Below, in pieces: positions 1 to 4,673 of a DNA stretch of 6,865 bases. This DNA is from Synergistales bacterium Syner_01 (GTDB lineage: Bacteria; Synergistota; Synergistia; Synergistales; Aminobacteriaceae). Under the pieces are notes generated by a model. It saw only the letters and a list, made by a program, of their open reading frames with translations, had not been told where the DNA came from and made no database searches. The position numbers and the translations under genes are program-made. How positions within the stretch are numbered: the first letter of the stretch is position 1; every line of letters starts with the position of its first letter. The stretch covers positions 1 through 6,865 of the forward strand of contig LVBO01000370.1 of NCBI GenBank assembly GCA_001604435.1, written 5' to 3'.

Positions 1-820
1 GTTCGGTTTCGCTCGCCGGTTTGCCGCCGCTAAGGTCTCGGTAGAGAGAGGACATGGTGTCCGGCGGCAACTTGGAAAAAGCGGAGACGACTTTGTCCGC
101 CGTATCTTCGGGCAGGGCGACGCCCTTGGCGGCGGCCACCGCGATCAGTTCGCCCGCTACGGCGCGAAGCGCTTTTTCATACCGCGGATCCTCGCGCACC
201 TTGCCGGCCGGTCCGTCGTAGGAGCAAAACATCACGCTGTTGCCGCACATCATGACGTACTTCGCCCAGCTGGCCGCCAGGATATTTTCCGACACCGTCG
301 TCTTCAGGCCCGCCTTGTCGAGCACGGCCGCGAGTTCGTCCAGTTCGGCGGGTCTGCTTCCGTCCTTCATACCGAAGGCGATGCTGCACATTTCCGTGCT
401 TTGGACGATGTGTCCCGGCTTCTCCAGACGGCTGAACACGTGGATCGTGCCGTCGGCGAGAATGCAGGGGGGCAGCAGCGGCTCCATAATGTCGGAGACG
501 ATGACTCCGTTGAGCAGGGGAATCACGACGGTATCCTGCCGCACCATCGGGGAGATCGCCTCGCAGGCCGCTTTCAGGCTGTACCCCTTGCAGGAAACGA
601 AAACGGCGTCCATGACGCCGAGTTCCGCCGTCTTGTCGGAGGCGAGTTTCGGGCGGGCCGTAAAATCGCCCAGCACAACGGACTGCACTTTCAGTCCGTT
701 CCGGCGAATGGCGTCGAGGTTGTCTCCGCGAACATAGAAGTAGGTGTCGGGGTGGTCTTTGGCCAGCGCGCCGCCGACGATTCCGCCGACCCCGCCGATT
801 CCGAACACTGCGATTTTCAT
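1..820 (-). CDS. 2-dehydropantoate 2-reductase family protein (PanE/ApbA-like), 3' end outside window
   Basis: Partial gene: 273 codons are present and the stop codon lies beyond position 1. The family reduces ketopantoate to pantoate with NADPH in the cytosol, a step of pantothenate/CoA synthesis, and has many paralogues with other 2-oxoacid-like substrates. Seen: an N-terminal Rossmann motif GIGGVGG (residues 7-13), Arg31 and Lys78 at the positions that bind the NADPH phosphate in E. coli PanE, LLNG with Asn104, the general-acid Lys187 in WAKYVMMCGNS, and a C-terminal SSLYRD/SE segment (257-271) typical of the substrate-binding helix. The start is fixed by AAAGGAGG seven nt upstream. Oddity: the Asn normally four residues after the catalytic Lys is Met191 and the next conserved Asn position is Ser195 (Asn194 is adjacent), so the substrate may not be ketopantoate. 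No pan gene is seen nearby. Family membership is firm; the exact enzyme is uncertain. Confidence 0.88.
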   Translation of the reverse strand, partial: MKIAVFGIGGVGGIVGGALAKDHPDTYFYVRGDNLDAIRRNGLKVQSVVLGDFTARPKLASDKTAELGVMDAVFVSCKGYSLKAACEAISPMVRQDTVVIPLLNGVIVSDIMEPLLPPCILADGTIHVFSRLEKPGHIVQSTEMCSIAFGMKDGSRPAELDELAAVLDKAGLKTTVSENILAASWAKYVMMCGNSVMFCSYDGPAGKVREDPRYEKALRAVAGELIAVAAAKGVALPEDTADKVVSAFSKLPPDTMSSLYRDLSGGKPASETE

Positions 821-827
821 GAATGTA

Positions 828-835
828 CCTCCTTT
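828..835 (-). promoter_or_regulatory. Shine-Dalgarno of the PanE-like gene
   Basis: AAAGGAGG on the minus strand, seven nt before the ATG at 820. It is close to a perfect match to the anti-SD and decides the start codon, which also places the Rossmann glycines at the normal distance from the N-terminus. Confidence 0.9.
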
Positions 836-847
836 GATTCTGCGAGT

Positions 848-866
848 AAGCGCGTGGAGCGCGCTT
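848..866 (-). promoter_or_regulatory. Perfect hairpin in the 5' leader of the PanE-like gene
   Basis: A perfect 7-bp inverted repeat (AAGCGCG / CGCGCTT) flanks a 5-nt loop, CTCCA on the minus strand. It lies between the predicted transcription start (about 870) and the Shine-Dalgarno. The loop contains CTCC, complementary to the GGAG of the Shine-Dalgarno, so a loop-SD interaction is possible. It could equally be a DNA operator just downstream of the promoter. It lacks a U-run on the minus strand; on the plus strand four Ts overlap and follow the stem, too weak for a terminator call. Confidence 0.5.
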
Positions 867-876
867 TTCCGCTTTC

Positions 877-905
877 AGTATATGCCGTTTTCTTCCGTGG
901 ATCAA
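877..905 (-). promoter_or_regulatory. Sigma70-type promoter of the PanE-like gene
   Basis: On the minus strand, a -35 TTGATC (900-905, 4/6 to consensus) and a -10 TATACT (877-882, 5/6) are separated by exactly 17 nt. Transcription should start near 870, giving a leader of about 50 nt that contains the hairpin and the Shine-Dalgarno. Confidence 0.65.
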
Positions 906-973
906 ATCGGGTCCGTACCCTATCAGGTTCCGTACGGGAGCAACACGCCGCGCGGAGCCGGGAAAAGCGGGCG

Positions 974-1090
974 GGAGCGGCGCCGCTCTCGGTGGACAAA
1001 GCGGCGAAGCGGATTCTTCCCGTGGACGACAATCGCCTGGTAGCGGAGAAGGACGAACTGCTCAAGAAGTTCGACGGCATTTTCAAGTAG
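974..1090 (+). pseudogene. C-terminal remnant of an iron-type ABC substrate-binding protein
   Basis: Only the tail of the gene remains: about 38 codons reading GAAPLSVDKAAKRI, then LPVDDNRL, then a charged helix ending KKFDGIFK before TAG at 1088-1090. This pattern (a proline-rich strand, a short V/L-P-V-D segment, then an amphipathic helix ending F-D-x-I-F) is how periplasmic binding proteins of the ferric-iron/FbpA-like class usually end. No start codon, signal peptide or ligand-binding lobe precedes it; upstream is the promoter region of the oppositely oriented PanE-like gene. The frame stays open leftward into antisense of that gene, so the 5' boundary is set only by where the sequence stops looking like the family. 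Its position directly before ATPase and permease fragments on the same strand supports the assignment. The iron substrate is inferred from family resemblance. Confidence 0.6.
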
Positions 1091-1091
1091 A

Positions 1092-1133
1092 GGGAGCAAC
1101 TCCCGGGGGAGGAGCCGAGAACGCCCCTCCTCC
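1092..1133 (+). promoter_or_regulatory. Hairpin pair between the binding-protein and ATPase remnants
   Basis: Two inverted repeats fill the short gap after the binding-protein stop. GGGAG/CTCCC has a 3-nt loop (1092-1104), and GGAGGAG/CTCCTCC has a 12-nt loop (1108-1133). Neither is followed by a T-run. Stable hairpins after the binding-protein gene are common in ABC importer operons, where they protect or attenuate the transcript, so this is likely a relic of the intact operon. Confidence 0.4.
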
Positions 1134-1152
1134 GTTGTGCGAGGTGACGACA

Positions 1153-1287
1153 ATGGCCGGAGTAACGTTTGAAAACATCACCATCAGCTACGATTCCAAG
1201 GTAATCATCGACAACTTATCGTTGAAGGTCGAGGACGGAGAGTGCTTCGCCATCCTCGGCCCGTCGGCGTCTTATACGCCTGGCTGA
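1153..1287 (+). pseudogene. N-terminal remnant of an ABC transporter ATPase, cut inside Walker A
   Basis: Starts ATG at 1153 with GAGGTG six nt upstream. The N-terminus is normal for an ABC importer ATPase: MAGVTFENITISYDSK, then VIIDNLSLKVEDGE, then CFAILGPS. The last residues are the beginning of the Walker A loop (GPSGxGKT). After GPS (through 1266) the homology stops: the reading frame continues only ASYTPG and ends at TGA 1285-1287. The DNA from about 1263 on instead encodes permease in a different frame. The rest of Walker A, the Q-loop, signature, Walker B and H-loop are gone, so this cannot be a functional ATPase. In an intact operon it would power the importer whose binding-protein tail lies 62 nt upstream. 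The identity as ABC ATPase is clear; the substrate class rests on the neighbours. Confidence 0.8.
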
Positions 1288-1583
1288 CCGGGCGGACGAA
1301 CATCCCGCTGAAGGGGCTGATGAAGACGCTCTTCGTCATTCCGTACATGTTCCCCCCCTTCATCGGGGCCGTGGCGTGGGGGCTGCTGCTCGCGCTACTC
1401 CCCTACTCCGTTCCCGGCATCGTGCTCGCCATCGGCGCCATCCTGATGTGGAGCGGCACGTTCTACGTGAACCTCTACAACACGATCTGGATCATTCTGG
1501 TCGCCTATATCGCGCGGTACGTGGCCTTCGCGATGAAGAGCTCGTCGGCCTCGCTGGAACGGGAACGACGAAAGGTTATTTAA
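1263..1583 (+). pseudogene. Internally deleted ABC importer permease (FbpB-like)
   Basis: The frame runs from the ATPase junction to TAA 1581-1583. Block A (about 1263-1391) reads VGVLYAWLTGRTNIPLKG, then a TM segment FVIPYMFPPFIGAVAWGLLL, as in the N-terminal half of two-domain iron(III)/FbpB-type permeases. Block B (about 1395-1559) reads PYSVPGIVLAIGAILMW, then NLYNTIWIILVAYIARY, then AFAMKSSSASLE, as in the C-terminal half just before its EAA loop. Roughly the middle of a protein normally about 500-570 residues long is missing, and so are its first membrane segments and everything from the EAA loop onward. The last residues RERRKVI match nothing expected. The join between the blocks keeps the frame. 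A GTG at 1242 could start a 113-residue membrane peptide, but no Shine-Dalgarno is evident, so translation is doubtful. It could not couple to an ATPase. Confidence 0.8.
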
Positions 1584-1608
1584 CGAAGAACGCTCGATGA
1601 AGAAGACC

Positions 1609-1638
1609 GCCCCCGGGAACTCTCTCCGGGGGCTTTTT
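1609..1638 (+). terminator. Intrinsic terminator of the decayed ABC operon
   Basis: A perfect 8-bp GC stem (GCCCCCGG / CCGGGGGC) with a 9-nt loop, followed at once by TTTTT. It lies 25 nt after the permease remnant's stop. On the minus strand the stem is followed only by a mixed pyrimidine tract, so it may help end the convergent GGDEF-EAL transcript but is not a clear terminator in that direction. Confidence 0.85.
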
Positions 1639-1662
1639 CGTACGTTGCGCGGGGCGCCGGTC

Positions 1663-1688
1663 GATCGGTCGGGCCTTCCGCACCGATC
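1663..1688 (-). other. Hairpin 3' of the GGDEF-EAL gene
   Basis: A perfect 7-bp inverted repeat (GATCGGT / ACCGATC) with a 12-nt loop, 11 nt past the stop codon of the minus-strand gene. No T-run follows on either strand. It may stabilise the 3' end of that transcript or act with the GC hairpin at 1609-1633 further downstream. Confidence 0.4.
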
Positions 1689-1699
1689 TCCCCGGCCGG

Positions 1700-4345
1700 T
1701 TACGCTTCGGGAAGCTCCCGTATCATGGCCTCGGCCGCGTCCCACGCCACCGGGCGCGAGAAGTAGAACCCCTGCGCCTTCGGGCACCCCGCCGCCCTCA
1801 GCCAGGAGAGCTGCTCCGCCGTCTCGACGCCCTCGGCGATGATATCCATCCGAAGGTCGTGCGCCAGGCCGATGATCGTGCGCATCATGTATTCCGTCTT
1901 CTCCGAGCTGAAAAGCTGGCTGACGAACGCCCTGTCCAGCTTCAGATAGTCGAATGGCAGATGGTTGATGTACTGGAGGGAGGAGTAGCCCGTCCCGAAG
2001 TCGTCGAGGGCGATCTTGACGCCGCAGCTCTTCAGGTAGTCCAGTTTTCTGTGCACGTCGTCGAGGTTGTCGATCAGCGCGCTCTCGGTCACCTCGATGG
2101 TGAAGAGCTTCGGATCCGCGCCGGTCGTTTCGATGAGGAACTCCACCGTCTCCATCGAGGCGAGCCCGCGGAAGAAGAGCGGCGATCCGTTCGCCGAGAA
2201 GAAAAGCCGCGAGGTGCGCGCCAGCTCCCGTGTGCGCACGATCGCGCGGAGCGCGTGCTCCATCATGCAGATATCGATGTTCGGGATGAAGCCGGTGTGC
2301 TCCGCCTGAGGGACGAAGTCGCAGGGAGCGAGCAGTCCTCCGTCTTGGCGCATCCAGCGGGCAAGGGTCTCGAAGCCGCATATTTTCCCGGAAACGAGGT
2401 CGTGGACGGGTTGGAAGTAGGGGACGAACTCATGACGCTCCATTGCGACCTGTAATTCCGCCTGGAGCGTGAGGAGGTTGGGGCCTCGCGTGTACTCTCT
2501 GACTTCCGGCGCAACGTACCGGGCGATCCGGCCGATACCGTTCTTCCTTGCCTGCGTCACGGCGTGCAGCGCGGCGTCGATCGCCCCGGAGGCGTTCTTC
2601 CCCTCCTCGATATCGACGAGCACGCCGATACTCGCCGACGGGAAGACGGTCTCGTCCCCCACCTCGCACGGCGTCGCTATGCCTTTGCGGATACGCTCCA
2701 TCAGGAGCATTTCCTCGCTTTCGCCGCCCTCCGGAAGGGGGAAGAGCAGCGCGAATTCGTCGCCGCTCGTTCTGAAGAGCTGCGCATCGGGCTCCTGAAG
2801 CTCCTTGATCTTCTCCGCGATCAGCAGAAGAATCCGGTCCCCGTTCAGGTTGCCGACTTGGGCGTTGACCAGTTTGAAGTGGTCCATATTGAAGACGGCG
2901 AGCGAAAACGTGCGCGTCCGTGCGCCGTCGTTCAGAAGACGGTTGATCGCCTTGAGGAGCGAGTGGCGGTTCGGGAGCCCGGTGAGATCGTCGAAATACG
3001 CTTTCCGTGCGAGGCGTTCCTCGAACTGCTTGCGCTCCTTCAGGTCGCGCGCCAGAAGAAGCGAAAGGGGACGCGCGCCGAACGTGAAGCTCCGGCGGTG
3101 CACCTCGACGGGAAGCAACGAACCGTCGGCCCGGACGAACGACGCCTCGAAGACGCTGTGCCCGTCCTTTGCATCCTCATGCTTTTCCGCGGCTTTCGTT
3201 CCGGCGCCGGGGCCGTCCTCCTTCTTGACGAGAACGGAAGAGAGCGGGGTTCCTTTAAGGTCGGTCCCGTAGCTCAGGACGCTGTGCGCCGCGTCGTTGG
3301 CCAGCGTAATGACGCCGTCGGCGTCGGCGAGGATGAAAGGATCGGGGATATTCATCACGAGGTCTTGCAGCGTTCGCAGCAGCACATTGAACGAGCGCGA
3401 GAGCGCGAAGATCTCTTCGGGCCCTTCTTCGTCCACCCGCAGAGCCAGCGACTCGCCGGCGACGATACGTTCGGAGACTTCGCGCAGCTTCCGCAGACGG
3501 CGCAGAATCACCCTGTCGAGCAGGAACAGCAGCAAGCCGAGAATCCCCGCGCCGGTGAGCGGAATCCAGAGACGCGACGCTTCGACGGCTTCCAGCCCCC
3601 GCCGGTGGATGAACCCGGAGGCGTCGATGCGGACGGAGAAGTCGTTTCCTCTTCCCTGCCATACGGCCGCGCCGTCCCCGTCTCCGGAGGCGATAAGGAC
3701 ATCTCCCGCCGAGCGGTCCGGAACACCCGCGGCTCGTACCGGAAGAACGTCGAACTCCGTGCCGAGACTCTTCCGCATCTCGGGCAGGAGCTTCTCCAGC
3801 GACCTCCCGAAAAGAAGCATTCCTTGCGGCGGCCCCGTCCTGTCCGTCCTCAACACCGGACCGACACCGAACATGTAGGCCGCGCCGCCCAGGAGCAGGA
3901 TCTCGGCGAATGCTCCGTCGAAGGAGCGCTCCATCAGAGACGGAATAACGTTTTCCACTCCATTCGCCAGGCTATCGGGGAGCCGCTGCTCCGCGAAGCA
4001 CTTCCCCTCGAAACAAGAGAAAAGGAGATGTCGCTCGATGTCGAAAATCACGAACAACTCTCTACCGGCATCAGGCGTCGGCGGCACGTCGAACCGGAGT
4101 CCGCCTCCCTTCTCCACGAAAGAGTACATGCTGTCCCAAGCGCCCCAATTCGCCGCATCGTTGCGCAACACCCGGAGTTCCTCGTCCAGGCGGTTCTGAA
4201 CCCTTGCCATGTCCTGAATGAAGAAACGCCGCTCCATGTCGTCGAACGCTTTCAGCATCGTCCGTTGCGACGTGAAGGAGGTCAGCGCAAGCAGAATTGC
4301 CAGCAAGAGCATCATTAGAAGGAAGAACAGTCCGCGTAAGGACAT
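1700..4345 (-). CDS. Membrane-bound CHASE4-HAMP-PAS-GGDEF-EAL protein, probable c-di-GMP phosphodiesterase
   Basis: 881 residues; start at 4345 supported by AGGAG seven nt upstream. Order: TM1 (about 5-23); periplasmic CHASE4-like sensor (about 40-245, with the NWGAWDSMY signature near 66-74); TM2 (258-280); HAMP (281-330); PAS (about 325-440); GGDEF (450-608); EAL (625-878). The GGDEF domain keeps DDLTGLPNR (452-460), Asn494 and Asp503. However, the metal-binding Asp of the first strand is Asn486, GH is GN (498-499), the signature is SGDEF (527-531), and there is no RxxD inhibitory site. Cyclase activity is therefore doubtful. The EAL domain keeps its catalytic set: Glu659 (in ETL instead of EAL), Asn719, Glu751, Asp781-Asp782, Lys802, Glu838, Gln858, and loop 6 DDFGTGYSSL. 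It should hydrolyse c-di-GMP to pGpG, with the GGDEF perhaps a GTP-sensing regulatory domain. It is a single-gene unit convergent with the decayed ABC operon. The activating signal is unknown. Confidence 0.93.
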   Translation of the reverse strand: MSLRGLFFLLMMLLLAILLALTSFTSQRTMLKAFDDMERRFFIQDMARVQNRLDEELRVLRNDAANWGAWDSMYSFVEKGGGLRFDVPPTPDAGRELFVIFDIERHLLFSCFEGKCFAEQRLPDSLANGVENVIPSLMERSFDGAFAEILLLGGAAYMFGVGPVLRTDRTGPPQGMLLFGRSLEKLLPEMRKSLGTEFDVLPVRAAGVPDRSAGDVLIASGDGDGAAVWQGRGNDFSVRIDASGFIHRRGLEAVEASRLWIPLTGAGILGLLLFLLDRVILRRLRKLREVSERIVAGESLALRVDEEGPEEIFALSRSFNVLLRTLQDLVMNIPDPFILADADGVITLANDAAHSVLSYGTDLKGTPLSSVLVKKEDGPGAGTKAAEKHEDAKDGHSVFEASFVRADGSLLPVEVHRRSFTFGARPLSLLLARDLKERKQFEERLARKAYFDDLTGLPNRHSLLKAINRLLNDGARTRTFSLAVFNMDHFKLVNAQVGNLNGDRILLLIAEKIKELQEPDAQLFRTSGDEFALLFPLPEGGESEEMLLMERIRKGIATPCEVGDETVFPSASIGVLVDIEEGKNASGAIDAALHAVTQARKNGIGRIARYVAPEVREYTRGPNLLTLQAELQVAMERHEFVPYFQPVHDLVSGKICGFETLARWMRQDGGLLAPCDFVPQAEHTGFIPNIDICMMEHALRAIVRTRELARTSRLFFSANGSPLFFRGLASMETVEFLIETTGADPKLFTIEVTESALIDNLDDVHRKLDYLKSCGVKIALDDFGTGYSSLQYINHLPFDYLKLDRAFVSQLFSSEKTEYMMRTIIGLAHDLRMDIIAEGVETAEQLSWLRAAGCPKAQGFYFSRPVAWDAAEAMIRELPEA

Positions 4346-4352
4346 GGGCGAT

Positions 4353-4358
4353 CTCCTC
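4353..4358 (-). promoter_or_regulatory. Shine-Dalgarno of the GGDEF-EAL gene
   Basis: GAGGAG on the minus strand (CTCCTC on the plus strand), with a 7-nt gap to the ATG at 4345. The first coding residues form the TM1 signal-anchor, which agrees with this start. Confidence 0.8.
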
Positions 4359-4428
4359 GCAAAGAATCTTCGGCTGAAAGAGTGCGATCACAGCAGCCTG
4401 AAAGAATATGCAACATTTCACTTTGCTT

Positions 4429-4457
4429 ATTATCGCCTTGAATGGGGCGCCCCGCAA
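4429..4457 (-). promoter_or_regulatory. Candidate promoter of the GGDEF-EAL gene
   Basis: On the minus strand, a -10 GATAAT (4429-4434, 5/6 to consensus) lies 17 nt from a weak -35 TTGCGG (4452-4457, 3/6). It would give a leader of roughly 75 nt. The poor -35 with a palindrome in the spacer fits a regulated promoter. A weaker alternative further upstream is TTGCTG-17-TATTAG near 4474-4502. Confidence 0.4.
4444..4453. repeat. 10-bp perfect palindrome GGGGCGCCCC
   Basis: A self-complementary GC block inside otherwise AT-rich DNA. It lies in the spacer of the candidate GGDEF-EAL promoter and overlaps two bases of its -35. It may be an operator; the binding protein is unknown. Confidence 0.35.
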
Positions 4458-4579
4458 CAAGAACTTTATTCATCGCTAATAACTAATTTTTCTCAAAGCA
4501 GCAACCCCTCACTTTCACTGCACACCCCTTAGAATACCCCCTTTTCCGCCGCAAGGTCGAAGAAAAGAGTGCGAAGAAG

Positions 4580-4599
4580 TTGACCTTTATTGACCTTTT
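4580..4599. repeat. Tandem 10-bp direct repeat TTGACCTTTA/TTGACCTTTT
   Basis: Two copies differing only in the last base, with a period of about one helical turn. They sit five bases beyond the A-tract of the kinase terminator. The spacing is typical of sites for response regulators that bind as head-to-tail dimers. The first TTGACC also forms a possible plus-strand -35 with GATAAA 16 nt later (4602-4607), which would drive antisense transcription into the kinase gene. Confidence 0.4.
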
Positions 4600-4604
4600 G
4601 CGAT

Positions 4605-4641
4605 AAAAAAACGTGCGTTCCGCGTGGGGCCGGAACGCACG
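4605..4641 (-). terminator. Intrinsic terminator of the regulator-kinase operon
   Basis: A perfect 10-bp stem (CGTGCGTTCC / GGAACGCACG) with a 10-nt loop, followed on the minus strand by seven Ts (A4605-A4611 on the plus strand). It begins 33 nt after the kinase stop codon and separates the kinase operon from the GGDEF-EAL gene. Confidence 0.93.
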
Positions 4642-4673
4642 GATGCTCGCCGCAAGAACATACTCTTTTCCGC

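Larger units (their letters stand above)
4346..4604. other. Intergenic control region between the GGDEF-EAL gene and the kinase terminator
   Basis: With the terminator this makes about 328 nt without a credible gene. It is more AT-rich than its surroundings, especially 4461-4498. It holds the Shine-Dalgarno and candidate promoter of the GGDEF-EAL gene, a 10-bp palindrome (4444-4453), an 8-bp direct repeat (CTGAAAGA at 4374-4381 and 4398-4405) in the leader, and a 10-bp tandem repeat (4580-4599). No riboswitch fold could be recognised by eye. Confidence 0.6.

Noticed and set aside
401..1090. A 229-codon plus-strand frame ending at 1090
   Set aside because: Most of it is antisense to the PanE-like gene and its promoter. 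Only the last ~38 codons resemble a real protein, and those are annotated as the binding-protein remnant.
1153..1583. A novel fused ATPase-permease mini-transporter
   Set aside because: The ATPase frame stops at 1285-1287, before any catalytic motif is complete, and the permease lacks its EAA loop, so the pieces are better read as deletion remnants.
2564..4318. A 584-codon open frame on the plus strand opposite the GGDEF-EAL gene
   Set aside because: It lies entirely within a gene whose domains are clear on the other strand, and it has no family resemblance of its own.
4315..4473. A 52-codon minus-strand frame (starts MNKVLVAGRPIQ) overlapping the GGDEF-EAL start
   Set aside because: No Shine-Dalgarno precedes its ATG, it resembles no known family, and it lies over the candidate promoter and leader. 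A leader peptide cannot be excluded but is not supported.
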